A stretch of 64,000 nucleotides of DNA from Lysobacterales bacterium. GTDB lineage: Bacteria; Pseudomonadota; Gammaproteobacteria; Xanthomonadales; SZUA-5. The stretch is from assembly GCA_022844135.1 (NCBI GenBank), contig JALHMG010000017.1:1-64000 (forward strand), written 5' to 3'. The notes beneath the pieces are model-generated. The model did not search any database and was not told where the DNA came from. It saw only the letters and a list, made by a program, of their open reading frames with translations. Below, piece by piece: positions 29,901-36,755 of this stretch. A program made the position numbers and the translations under genes. Numbering within the stretch: position 1 is the first letter of the stretch; every line of letters begins with the position of its first letter.

Positions 29901-30814
29901 ACGACGGTGTAACACGGAGGACTTGCGCCGTTTGCGCAGTTGGTTAGCGGAACGCCGCCGTTGGCGCCGTTGTAGTTCGAGTATCGGTAGGTGATGTCGT
30001 TGCCTGCGTACGATTGCGTCGCGTCGTACGTCGACCTGGGGATCTGCCTGGCCCCCGCTAACCACACGGGGTTTCCCTCAAAATCGAACAGCAAAGGATT
30101 GACGATCTCCTGATAAACCTCAGTTTGTCCGTTCATTGTCGGAAAGCTGGAAATCAGTACTCCGTCCATAGCGAACTGCTCGCTGGTGTCGAATCGCCAC
30201 AGACCATGGGACGCCGTGGGTGACGAACTGCCTCGCATGGCGAGCGCAGGCCGCAAGTAGTCGACGATGCATTCCTGCTGGACGCCCGCCGCTGAGACAT
30301 CGTCCAGCGTCCAGGCGATCGCGATCTGGTTTGGGCGACTTGGTATAAACGTAGCGGCGAACTCACCCACTGTAGAACGGGAGTACTTTTCGCCTTTGAA
30401 GTATCGGTAGATATGCGTAGCTTCGATTTCCGTCGCTCCGGCTGGTACCACAAGTGGCCCTACATGGAACCAAACCGGCCGCCTGGTTGTGTCGAATGTC
30501 AGCCAGTAGAAGTTGTAGAAATCCATCATGACGCCGACAACGTTCTGCCGAACTGCCTCTACATGCCAACCCGTACCGTCGCGTTGCGGATTGCCGTAAG
30601 TGCCGGGAACCAAGTTGGTTGGCCCGGCAGTTGGCGTGGCCGTGCACACCTGCGAGCCCGGTGGCGAGATCGTGAGCGGTACGCCTGGTGTCGGCCCACC
30701 GCCACTGAGCTGCGCTGTTGCCGCCAGCGAATAGACTGCAAGGAACAAGCCGCAAACCGCGCGCTTGCTTGCGGTACGGCAAGCCGTAAGAACAGCCGAG
30801 ACAAAACGTTGCAT
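20906..30814 (-). CDS. Giant SpvB/FG-GAP/RHS polymorphic toxin with deaminase-like C-terminus
   Basis: The 3302-residue product has a Sec signal (QRFVSAVLTACRTASKRAV... ending LAATAQ) set by AGAGG 7 bases before the ATG. Approximate order: diverged GLWxxP-type modules (40-650); an SpvB/TcdB-like segment (from about 885: ATYTIPLMTAPATAGFAPS); FG-GAP/VCBS calcium repeats (about 1295-1670, for example DFNHDGIDDLLLARC); YD/RHS repeats (2100-2900); the RHS core ending GRFLSPDPFVQSP (about 2940); a linker; and a tip with GHCSEISCINQAL (about 3243) and PACPTCQFVLEQF (about 3283). The C/H-x-E plus PCxxC pattern is that of zinc deaminase-fold toxins, closest to YwqJ-like. It probably acts on nucleic acid or nucleotides in rival cells. 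The overlapping small gene is its likely antidote. Confidence 0.85.
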   Translation of the reverse strand: MQRFVSAVLTACRTASKRAVCGLFLAVYSLAATAQLSGGGPTPGVPLTISPPGSQVCTATPTAGPTNLVPGTYGNPQRDGTGWHVEAVRQNVVGVMMDFYNFYWLTFDTTRRPVWFHVGPLVVPAGATEIEATHIYRYFKGEKYSRSTVGEFAATFIPSRPNQIAIAWTLDDVSAAGVQQECIVDYLRPALAMRGSSSPTASHGLWRFDTSEQFAMDGVLISSFPTMNGQTEVYQEIVNPLLFDFEGNPVWLAGARQIPRSTYDATQSYAGNDITYRYSNYNGANGGVPLTNCANGASPPCYTVVTGSISLSRSFNPATNSAAGSFAVSGTFSHGTGTQQIEVNIPQGTWYRDPPPAFVTPARYFCAIPSGSPDCKIRFDWAYPQRPSNSAWIVRLVLQRNSPGVVQDILNVPVLGTSGFHEMPLTATSLTQSYRVVLTSQNTAAGEPQSIVATSPNVTAQGASGGSGVGPPASNTCSASSAAPSPLTSLIVPGLYRNMARPDTGWSLGFDFSNGQPALQATWFTFDAQGRPSWLFSSTGQISGGTGDRTVSAPLIRRRFILGPDELIDDTVGAVSFRLRNNDPRRVAVRWALFGTPGDYQECLENRFEAQTLPVVSPALAGIWAATVYPNAIFSEAYGQDASGNFRGQRHVRWFDLNGNPVWLRTPVVDLASVPPMNGAFLPSEPLEFVISAYPGGVPTGNCPTCPGATTQVGSLMRGYDDPVRGRLFEQVTFNNAQVQLPTFPIPPSTANPNTQTDIRKQTNVDSVHVSPQSCDLTAGPCQISIGWDSQFGQARLYRIKDNGTPVQFNNENQGSEQFNITDPGVYRFELRRFPNEPASTLLALSASVTVSGSPPPTATGRDWENHAPDTPPTPGALNLLPDTGSIPAIEVGSTPANFQVDETGAATYTIPLMTAPATAGFAPSVAIQYRSSAGDGPMGLGFSINGLSSIARCRKSFEHGDGPGPHPPVSYTLQDAYCMDGQRILEVSAESTGGQYVRKYRTEIDSYSNIISYSASSTADSPIYWRVWTKDGRELFYGLSAASAGVAPCFMSDLPICNGRIDHPTNGKTHTWLLSKARNRAQLRAVIEYGYLIAPNEAPLIKQIRYSGTDDGVANGFAPTARLVFNYDTESLPLRSYSAGMAFNLMKRLQSIVSSNADGQLIRQYNLEYRAQAIPNERPLLAGIREVLGASSYPKTTFNWSQRSIGFAAPQTETPNAPFPALRTIKPMNRGDGLTSFLYSRVFGGVQKLYAVLPSATASGELTYSDPVPVGSGAPGQFTIPNSPEADKAYHLFDFNHDGIDDLLLARCPGGNCATQPGQWQLYLGTADKEFFALAPVALPTPLLIGTLPSGGSALDAMLADVNGDGLADFIAPQQNLPNNRTIMRVHLQRRATANFACDVTGMDPINCPYEFAPAVDISLSLASNSQSFEVAFPKYEAEDTQLADLDSDGLVDLLMRVCTSCPTSGGYGVGQDPERNGVLPEAPEALRSPSTTQEWYWVVFRNDGIQNGVMAFREVRKWRTSGPDSNGIQAEATASSIRFGDLNSDGAADILFKRRQGAVNLGWQFILGDGTSFGLASATEQCVLEIGEGCNVFGAPQFMDGDGDGDMDLIAVQNVGFGDRRYQMLRWLGDGYQSPDPNFPNFNWVDLGLPNILDNDLTHLFLDLDNDGQFDLLRIKLETLNAANGRVVVTRRATDARHVPGTSITDIVNGLGAVTSIEYASLMMGDMYDIDGNGPWTASGRGTAVQDLIGPLYLAHRTVTSAPTAANPNGTVAARYRYVGGKIQGSGRGFLGYRKRLVLDESTGIQVTTETGLGFPQRGASSKSSRLASIPSRSCLGVDRDLGVCRAGTSRYCATALNSNCDRFQTEPSLNMGLSSTVMQGNFPTTIAFPLRLNSQQPIRYQSEQTTKTSFHLFENQNAQLSSVDVMSKYINANGNVYSWSFLIYTRNYAQIFWRKVVTGEAYFGGASAYPDWIDSVVNSSAEFQDGSYDAEGTSSQRDRFEANQHDIFGNRVGSRVTQSEENNNSTVKKFTKRNSLGNVILSVSCSDDFTESACTNHTMTAGNPTGQIPVLSGMDYTFTDPLRFRRGQSFRYDTKGRFVEQTLTYRNSGSSTAGTASGRVDGRNVWGAPTQSTDANGIVTQSRFTPLGSPLTSFVPASGSATVTQSNWCASQAGMPATVQCPIGAVYRVRARSRNWQSQTSEAVAPTTWAYYDRLGRELLSVRQGFAPRSFYLTSTWYDALGRVEAVSEPHEVLLGVVGANVDNLIDTTIVPRSSCGSSSVFCTRTSYDFLGRVLEIVGPDDTPSRPVRTTYRYSVGTCAGVESTSTADCLINFVTDPEGRISKEVRAPITDDLVSATDAAGLTTTYINNLDGNLVEVRRRPTPSAPEIVTTISYDTLGRRISMMDEDTGLRTFAYNALGEVIRETTANGTCTVPKYDVNGRVIQRDDFLSSACNGTVQSSSTWTFDVAPNGIGQLASEGDASGFSRTFTYDSLSRPIATVTNIDGESYRQEATYDQFGRPFQNFDLVFLAGSSNAISPSQARKLGVRYIYNTAGYQTQIRNALNGANDIFYEVTAMDARGQVVQSRRSGSAVMTSTAAYDLATGRLTGIQTTGATETLQNWTYGDYDRVGNVGFRQSVVPVNSTNVTMREAFGYDALYRLTSATRSVNGAQVDVTPFAYDALGNFTQKGNVTHRKRDYVSGTTACARQTVGWHAVTAASGPSGTTYYCYDANGNQTHAGNGQPGSTAPGNRNITYAVHNKPLQIVTTTIEGQPANTTSYRYGPNREVISRSDTPQGGFETKVHHVGSLEAYFLPNEGNATQRREYKRNLGGFLIVNMRTSVVNSQTQRSSDRRYVFQDLLGSTDVLATDTGAVVMRMSFDVWGQRRNADTGQAMTVAQIVSFNSAQTRRGYTGHQHVDQSNLIHMGGRVYDPALGRFLSPDPFVQSPAHSQSFNRYAYVMNNPMNHVDPSGYFSVAVAIATAAITSGVAKIAFEFWGHSSGFRNLYEIATIVSAVYSIGSAFSTLEGAARFYSDPLKSRFLLADNGDTLLQSVQSIGRRIERIPLMPPEVAAGITAGLMAGYEEWSSAPTMPTVHVVADSMEKSQRMIAEMAAYRQADGIAVRNAAISMLPGAGVGGCLANGCTNEEWLFNAVTETPWGKAGRLFRVADEVDPLKQYAQKLAQEGKTPGAVSEMVTRDGKVYYGHSGQGVPNDPRMEAALRLGETEVKDLKPYRGHCSEISCINQALSDGVDVSGSVMRTLQVKGGYGRLPLTFKPACPTCQFVLEQFNISVWKPPVP

Positions 30815-31549
30815 GAAAGACCTCTGCGATGCGATCAGTTGTGCGTCAAGCGCCTGCGATGAAAATCGCGGCCCGGCCAGTACGCGGGAAATCTGATGGA
30901 AACGGCTCACCGGGCCAAGTTGCCGTGAGCCATTGCAGAAGTCAGCAAGTTGACGACCTTCGGTGTTGCTCGCCCTTGGTCGCCATCACAAGCTGACGCC
31001 TGCAGAGGCGAGGAAGCGAAAGCAACAGAGAAGCAATAACAAATACACATATCTCAACACACTCTTTCGAGCGTGATGCGATCCATATCACAGCATTTCG
31101 AACTTTCGAACCGTAGCGATGCGTTAAGGATGGTCAATGTCTGACATTCTGACGGCGGAGTACGTGGCGAGGTGCCGGAGCTTCCTTGCTGCTTGGGTTT
31201 CCAACGGGCCGATTGCTAAACGGGAATCGTCTCACCTTGCTAGCTGGTGTACAGGGGCTGCACTTGGTCCGCGCGAACGACGATGATCCGTCTGCCAGCG
31301 CCGCAGCACTTGCCATTGCACCAAGCAAACACAACGCATGGCCCCCGAGTTTTGGCGCGGCCGAAAAGTATGCAGGCGACCAGCGGCGTGCATGATTCGT
31401 CCGCAGCCCGAGCCGAACGCTAATCAGTACGCTCACCGGCAGCACGACTAACGATCAAGTTGGGATTGGTGGCGTGTTTCTAGTCGGCAGCCGCATTTTC
31501 GTTGTTGTGCGCAATGTCTGGGACCAGGACAAGGGGCGGCCACATGGAT
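30815..31549. other. Gene-free interval upstream of the RHS toxin
   Basis: No frame in this stretch looks like a gene. It contains the presumed promoter region of the toxin, which has an A+T-richer patch near 31028-31100, and then sequence with weak coding bias broken by stops. The latter may be the decayed front part of the repeat-protein remnant that follows. Confidence 0.5.
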
Positions 31550-31988
31550 GAGTGGTGTCAGCGGCTTGACCACGTTGTTTCGGCAGCCAATTCGTTAGTG
31601 GGATCAACAAACGGCGATTTCGTGGGAGGCGCCTCCGGGGTAAAGTTGCTCAGCGATGGCAGCTATGTCGTTCGAGTCCCAATTGGCGCAACGAGGCTGC
31701 CATTGAAGCGGGCGCAGTGACATGGGCTGGCGGCGCCAGCGGCATCGCGGGCGTTGTGTCGCGAGCAATTCCCTGGTCGGAACAACGCGTTAGTGCGCCC
31801 GGCGCCAGAATTAGTTGGAACCGTGTCCAGCGCGAACAGCGTGGTTGGCGCGCTCACTAACGATGTCAACTCGATGATCCGCCTACAACGTCGCCCGCCA
31901 GCGCCTCATGGTCGGTCGACCCCTGCAAAATCTGGTCACCTTGTTCACCTTGCCCAGCGAGTTTCTGTTCGCCAATGGCTTCGAATAG
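31550..31988 (+). pseudogene. Decayed exported repeat protein with FANGFE tail
   Basis: Three reading frames carry consecutive pieces of one repeat protein: VSAANSLVGSTNGDFVGG and VKLLSDGSYVVRVP in one, AGAVTWAGGASGIAGVVS in the next, then ASNSLVGTT, VSSANSVVGALTNDV and finally VTLFTLPSEFLFANGFE with a stop. The NSLVG... GAVTW...SG..G.VS pattern is a known repeat of very large exported proteins. At least three frameshifts separate the pieces, and no start was found. The tail repeats the Phe-x-x-Gly-Phe-Glu ending seen elsewhere in the window. The S8 gene is convergent, 8 bases downstream. Confidence 0.65.
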
Positions 31989-31996
31989 CGGCCAGA

Positions 31997-33454
31997 TCAC
32001 TCAAACCCACCGGCATGCAGCAATCCGAGGCCGGCGCGTGCGGCGTTGAGGGCATCGATTCGGCCGTGGCCGAAAACGTTGTTCGGTCGGGTGCTGGCTG
32101 GAATTCCGCCGCAGGTCTGGCTGCTGACGACGTCGCTGATGGCGGTACTGCGCAAGAGTTGCTCAACGCGCGCCGGATCGCGCTTCAAGCTGGGATCGAC
32201 GGACATCAACAACGCGGCAACGCCAGCGACGTGCGGGCCAGCCATGCTGGTGCCGGAGAACGACGAATAGCCGCCGCCGCGCACCGCCGAACGCACGCTT
32301 GAGCCGGGCGCGACGATGTCTGGCTTGGTGCGATTGCTGGCGTCCACCGTGATCGGCCCGCGGCTCGAGAAGCCCGACATGGCCAACGTATTGCCATCGA
32401 TGGAGCCGACCGTCAATGAGGCCGCGTAGGTCGCCGGCGGCGCATTGATGGAGCTGCAGGCGCTGCCGCTATTGCCAGCCGATACGACCACGAGAATGCC
32501 GGCATTGCGCACGTTCTCGACCACCGTTTGCAGGATGTTGGGCGTATTGCAGCCTTCCGACACCGGACAGCCCCAGGAGTTGTTGATGACGTGCGGCGCG
32601 CGCAGAGGATCTGGATTCTGTCCCGAGCTATTGGTCGGCGCGAGGAACCACTGAAAACAGGCGGCATAGGTGGTCGGTGTGCCATCGCCCTGATTCATAT
32701 TGCGACAGCCGATCCAACGCGCACCCGGCGCCACGCCGATCTGATTGGCGCCGCCATCGTCGCCGACGATGGTACCCATCGTGTGGGTGCCGTGATTGTT
32801 GTCGTCGCATGGCGCAGGCGCGTTCGCGCCGCAGACACCGCCGCCGCTACCGATGGAATCGAACCAGTGATAGTTGTGATCGGCGCTGCTGCCATTCCAA
32901 CCGGCGTATTGGCGCCTGATCGCCGGATGGTCCCACTGATAACCGGTGTCCTGGCCGGCAACGAGCACGCCCTCGCCTTTGAATCCCATGGCCCACAACG
33001 CTGGCGCGTTGACGCGATTGACGCCAGGTTCGATGGCCTTCTCCGCACTCGGCAACGCCGGCTCGAGGCGCGGCATCGATAGCCGCGCGTTGCTCTCGAT
33101 CGATCCTACGTCGCTGCGCTTGCTTAAGCTTTGCACCAGCGCCGCATCGGCGCCATCGATAGCAATGAAGTTGGCGACCCAGAACGTGCGATAGCGAATG
33201 CCACGGGCGTCCAACCATGTGCGCACATCGCGCTGACTGCGCTCGGCGCCGCTCTTCAGGCGATCCACGGCTGCGATCAGGCGCGCGTCGCCCGCCGCTT
33301 TAAGAGCCAGGCTCAAATCCGCTTGCTCAAGAACCACCAGAACATCGGCGCGCGCGTTCTTCTGCAATGCCGAGTCGACGGCCTCGCTGGTCTTGTTGCC
33401 AAGAGCCGCCATCGAGCAACCGAGCAATGCGCTTGCGACGAGCCATCGATTCAT
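31997..33454 (-). CDS. Exported S8 subtilisin-like serine peptidase
   Basis: The 485-residue product has a signal peptide (MNRWLVASALLGCSMAALG), an inhibitor-I9-like propeptide region to about residue 140, and a complete catalytic domain. The triad is Asp in LVAGQDTGYQWDHPA, His in NNHGTHTMGTIVGDD and Ser in FSGTSMAGPHVAGV, with oxyanion Asn in INNSWGCP. The protein ends LLHAGGFE, related to the FxxGFE tail. The start was set at the signal peptide, with a weak ribosome site. A 113-bp piece of the gene is duplicated at 19723-19835. It is likely an extracellular protease. Confidence 0.93.
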   Translation of the reverse strand: MNRWLVASALLGCSMAALGNKTSEAVDSALQKNARADVLVVLEQADLSLALKAAGDARLIAAVDRLKSGAERSQRDVRTWLDARGIRYRTFWVANFIAIDGADAALVQSLSKRSDVGSIESNARLSMPRLEPALPSAEKAIEPGVNRVNAPALWAMGFKGEGVLVAGQDTGYQWDHPAIRRQYAGWNGSSADHNYHWFDSIGSGGGVCGANAPAPCDDNNHGTHTMGTIVGDDGGANQIGVAPGARWIGCRNMNQGDGTPTTYAACFQWFLAPTNSSGQNPDPLRAPHVINNSWGCPVSEGCNTPNILQTVVENVRNAGILVVVSAGNSGSACSSINAPPATYAASLTVGSIDGNTLAMSGFSSRGPITVDASNRTKPDIVAPGSSVRSAVRGGGYSSFSGTSMAGPHVAGVAALLMSVDPSLKRDPARVEQLLRSTAISDVVSSQTCGGIPASTRPNNVFGHGRIDALNAARAGLGLLHAGGFE

Positions 33455-33661
33455 GTGCTGTGTCCGAATGAATTCGGAGCGCACGTTAGCGCAAGTTACG
33501 CTGGCTGGCTATGCGCGGTGCTGCGTTTTTTGCGTTGCGAGAAATCGAGCCTGGCGCAATGTCGACGCGAAGGCGCGAAGACCCGCGTCAGCGCAGAACG
33601 ATCGCTTGCTGGCGCCCGCCGTTCTTCGCGTGCGGAGCGCCTTTGCGCCTTCGCAATCGGC

Positions 33662-34492
33662 TCAATCCAGATTGCGCCCGTGGAACAGCTCGTCGATCTC
33701 GCGGCGCACCTGCGCTTCGATGCGTGCGCGATCTTTGAACGACAGCTCGTTCTTGGTCGACTCGAATAAGTACGTGTCGAGATCGAATTCCTTGACGTGC
33801 ATCTTGGTGTGGAAGATGTTCTCTTGGTACACATTGACATCGAACATCTCGTAGCGATTCTTGATCGGTCGCGACAAGAAGTCCTGAATCGAGTTAATGC
33901 GGTGATCGATGTAGTGCTTTCGGCCGCGCACATCGCGCGTGGCGCCGCGCACGCGATAGTCCATGATCACGATGTCGGACTCGAAACTGTCGATCAAGTA
34001 GTTCAAGGCCTTCAGCGGCGAAATCACGCCGCAGGTGGCGACATCGATATCGGCGCGGAAGGTGCTGATCCCGTTGAACGGATGGCTCTCGGGATAGGTA
34101 TGTACCGTGATGTGGCTCTTGTCCAGGTGCGCGACCACGCTGGCCTCCGAGCCTTCCATTTCCTCGCTCTCGCGCATTGCATCTTTGAGCATCTCGCGGC
34201 CCACGTCGGCGCGGTCGATCACTGGCTGCTCGGAGATCAGAATGGTCACGCTTGCGCCCTGCGGATCGTAGTCCTGGCGGGCGACATTCAAAATATTGGC
34301 GCCGATGATATCTGCCACCTCAGTCAGGATTTCGGTCAAGCGCTCGGCGTTGTATGCCTCATCGATGTACTCGATGTAGCGATTGCGCTGCTCTTCTGTC
34401 ACCGCATAGCAGACATCGTAAATATTGAAGCTCAGCGCTTTGGTGAGGTTGTTGAAACCCTGCAGTTTCAGGCGCGGCAGTGGTTTGACCAT
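33662..34492 (-). CDS. speD: S-adenosylmethionine decarboxylase proenzyme
   Basis: Makes decarboxylated SAM, the aminopropyl donor for spermidine. The 276-residue protein belongs to the E. coli-type prokaryotic class. Self-cleavage at Lys125-Ser126 in [19 protein letters not shown] would convert Ser126 to the pyruvoyl cofactor. Other conserved blocks are [20 protein letters not shown] and [19 protein letters not shown]. The start follows GGAG by 7 bases; the longer frame upstream is non-homologous. It is divergent from the clp-like regulator gene with a 236-base intergenic region, an arrangement shared with Xanthomonas-type genomes. Confidence 0.97.
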   Translation of the reverse strand: MVKPLPRLKLQGFNNLTKALSFNIYDVCYAVTEEQRNRYIEYIDEAYNAERLTEILTEVADIIGANILNVARQDYDPQGASVTILISEQPVIDRADVGREMLKDAMRESEEMEGSEASVVAHLDKSHITVHTYPESHPFNGISTFRADIDVATCGVISPLKALNYLIDSFESDIVIMDYRVRGATRDVRGRKHYIDHRINSIQDFLSRPIKNRYEMFDVNVYQENIFHTKMHVKEFDLDTYLFESTKNELSFKDRARIEAQVRREIDELFHGRNLD

Positions 34493-34728
34493 GGCTGGCT
34501 CCGGTGAGTGGTAATGGGCGGCCTGCGGCCGCATGAAGCGGGGCATAAGTCGCGGGGCACGGGGCGCGGGGAGCAATCGGGCGCGCTCGCCCGCGAGTTG
34601 CTCTTCCGTACCCCTTGCCCCGTCACCCGTACCCCGTGACGGCCGCGGATTATGGGGCAAGCAAGTTTCGCTCGATAGCGCGTGCGGTTTTGCTATGTTT
34701 CGCACGGGTTCAGGCGAGAGGATGCGCG

Positions 34729-35448
34729 ATGGCAACTGCAAAAAACGAAAAGCCGATACTGCGCTACTCATTGCAAGCGAGCTTGAGAAAGCTGGCGTTA
34801 TCCAAGCCGTTGGCGCCCGAGCCGCACCACATCGAGCGTTTTCTGCAGCTCTGCCATCGACGACGTTATCCGTCCAAAGCGCCGATCATTCGTCCGGGAG
34901 ATGTAGCGAACACGCTCTACTACATCATCGATGGCTCCCTGGCAGTCATGAGCGAGGACGAAGAAGGACGCGAGTTGATCCTGGCCTACGTCAATGAAGG
35001 CGACTTTATCGGCGAGATGGGCCTCTTCATGGAGCCGGAAAAGCGCGAGGTGCTGGTGCGCACGCGCACAGCATGCGAGCTGGCGGAAATCAGCTACGAG
35101 CGATTGTTCCAGTTGTTCGAGGGTCCGCTCAAGGAAGAGTGCCCGCGCATTTTGTTCTCGATCGCAGCGCAGCTTACGAAGCGGCTGCTGCTCACCTCGC
35201 GCAAAGTGTCGCGCCTGGCGTTTATGGACGTTACCAGTCGCGTCGGCCGCACGCTGGTCGATCTGTGCGAAGAACCGGATTCGATGACGCATCCCAAAGG
35301 CACGCAAATCCGCATCTCGCGCCAGGAGATTTCGCGCATCGTTGGCTGCTCGCGCGAGATGGTCGGGCGCGTGCTCAAGCAGTTGGAAGAAGACGGCAAG
35401 ATCAGCGTCGCTGGAAAAACCATCGTCGTATTCGGAACCCGCGGATGA
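34729..35448 (+). CDS. clp: CRP/Clp-type global transcription regulator
   Basis: The 239-residue product has a cyclic-nucleotide-binding fold ([36 protein letters not shown]) and a C-terminal CRP helix-turn-helix ([20 protein letters not shown]). In Xanthomonas the orthologue next to speD is Clp, which senses c-di-GMP and controls extracellular enzymes. The pocket residues here, [17 protein letters not shown], fit that group better than E. coli CRP (GELGLFEEGQERSAWVR). Ligand choice is inferred. GAGAGGA precedes the ATG. The stop overlaps the start of the anchored hypothetical gene, so they form one transcript. Confidence 0.9.
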   Translation: MATAKNEKPILRYSLQASLRKLALSKPLAPEPHHIERFLQLCHRRRYPSKAPIIRPGDVANTLYYIIDGSLAVMSEDEEGRELILAYVNEGDFIGEMGLFMEPEKREVLVRTRTACELAEISYERLFQLFEGPLKEECPRILFSIAAQLTKRLLLTSRKVSRLAFMDVTSRVGRTLVDLCEEPDSMTHPKGTQIRISRQEISRIVGCSREMVGRVLKQLEEDGKISVAGKTIVVFGTRG

Positions 35449-36551
35449 AGTGGGTTGCCCTGCTCGCGGCCTTGCTGTTGCTCGCTGCAGGCACACTCGC
35501 CCTGTGGCGCGCCAATGCTCCGGCCAGCAGCGACTCCACGCAGTCCCCCGCAGATGGCGGCGTAGCGACCGAGCGCACCTCGTCTGTCGTCGGCGAAGCG
35601 CCACAAACACCGACGAGCGCGATCGAAATCGACGCATCGCAGCGGACGGACGGGCCGTCCGCTGCGGCAGCCTCGAACATCGATCCGATATCGGTCCCAT
35701 CGGGCATCGCTTTGCGCGACAGCATTGAGGCGCTTCTTGAGTTGTCGCGCGCCGGAAATCGCGAAGCGACAAAGCGACTGTTTCGGGAACTCACCGAGTG
35801 TCTGGGATTCAGAAACGCTAACCGCCAGGTCGATGTAGCGTTGGCGATGGAAGAGATGGGTCGGAACCGGCCGCGAAGCGGCGAGTTCTTGCAGCAAATG
35901 ATGAACCGCGCCGCCGAGACCGTCGCCAAGCTCGATGAACAATGCCAGGACCTGCCGGAGAACTACGACAGCGCTCTCTTGTTTGAGGTCCAGAGGCGCG
36001 CGGCGGACATGGGCGATCTCGCCGGGCAACTGGCATTCGTGGTCGCGCCGGCGATCGATCTGAATCGTGCCATCGAGCAGCGCGATCGGATCGAGATTTT
36101 TGCCGAACTGGCGCCGCAGTTCGCGCAAGCCGCGCTGCAGCAAAGCAGCGGTCAGGCGGTATTCGCACTGATGAATGGCTACGACAGCCAACCGGAGCTT
36201 TGGCGCAATCGACGCGGTGGCGGATCCCGGCCCGAAAACGCCGCGATGCAGCGCGCATTCCTCGCGAGTGTGCCAAGAAGCGCGTTTCAGCAAGCGCTCG
36301 GCAGCGACGATGCCAAGGCGTATCAGTACGCGTTGTTATGCAAGCGCGTCTGCAATTTCGCCGATATCGAAATCGCCACGACGACCGCCGCACGCCTCGA
36401 AGGCGGATTGGCGAGCGATGCGCGCGCCTTGGCGCGCACCAATGCCGACGATTTGTTCGATCGTTTTTTTGCCGGCAAGCCGCGGCCCGACGATATCGAT
36501 CTGATTGAACTGCGAATGGCCGCTTCGGGATTCATGTTTCGGATGCGCTGA
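35445..36551 (+). CDS. Membrane-anchored hypothetical protein coupled to clp
   Basis: The 368-residue protein has an N-terminal hydrophobic helix ([20 protein letters not shown]), a Ser/Thr/Ala-rich linker, and a helical body (LRDSIEALLELSRAGNREA, TKRLFRELTECLGF, ARALARTNADDLFDRFFAG) that may form Sel1/TPR-like repeats. No known family or active site was recognised. The start codon overlaps the regulator stop (ATGA). The linker is encoded over a perfect 11-bp palindrome at 35639-35665 (GCAGCGGACGG), a REP-like sequence inside the frame. Function unknown. Confidence 0.75.
   Translation: MKWVALLAALLLLAAGTLALWRANAPASSDSTQSPADGGVATERTSSVVGEAPQTPTSAIEIDASQRTDGPSAAAASNIDPISVPSGIALRDSIEALLELSRAGNREATKRLFRELTECLGFRNANRQVDVALAMEEMGRNRPRSGEFLQQMMNRAAETVAKLDEQCQDLPENYDSALLFEVQRRAADMGDLAGQLAFVVAPAIDLNRAIEQRDRIEIFAELAPQFAQAALQQSSGQAVFALMNGYDSQPELWRNRRGGGSRPENAAMQRAFLASVPRSAFQQALGSDDAKAYQYALLCKRVCNFADIEIATTTAARLEGGLASDARALARTNADDLFDRFFAGKPRPDDIDLIELRMAASGFMFRMR
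35639..35665. repeat. REP-like palindrome inside a coding region
   Basis: Perfect 11-bp arms, GCAGCGGACGG and CCGTCCGCTGC, with a 5-base loop. It shares the GCGGAC...GTCCGC core of the pair at 12185-12297. It encodes part of the low-complexity linker of the anchored protein, so insertion there would be tolerated. Confidence 0.6.
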
Positions 36552-36755
36552 GCGTCGGCGCATCGCCAGGTGTAGTGCTTCGCTATTGGCGGGACCAAGA
36601 TTTTCGGCCCGCGCCAAGGCGCGAGAAGGGAGAAAGTCGGCTGCTTTCGCGGCATGTCGCGTGATCGACCGAACGCCCGGCGGCTGCGCCGACGGGCTAA
36701 AAGCAACGCAGGATCGGGTCGAAAGGCGCGGAAATATGTTCCGACGATAGCGAAG

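Noticed and set aside
31070..31100. A Clp/CRP binding site upstream of the RHS toxin
   Set aside because: GTGAT and ATCAC arms are separated by 9 bases, not the 6-base spacing of TGTGA-N6-TCACA.
34493..34728. An RNA element or riboswitch between speD and the clp-like gene
   Set aside because: The CGGGGCACGGGGCGCGGGG runs and their complement are low-complexity; I saw no conserved riboswitch core.
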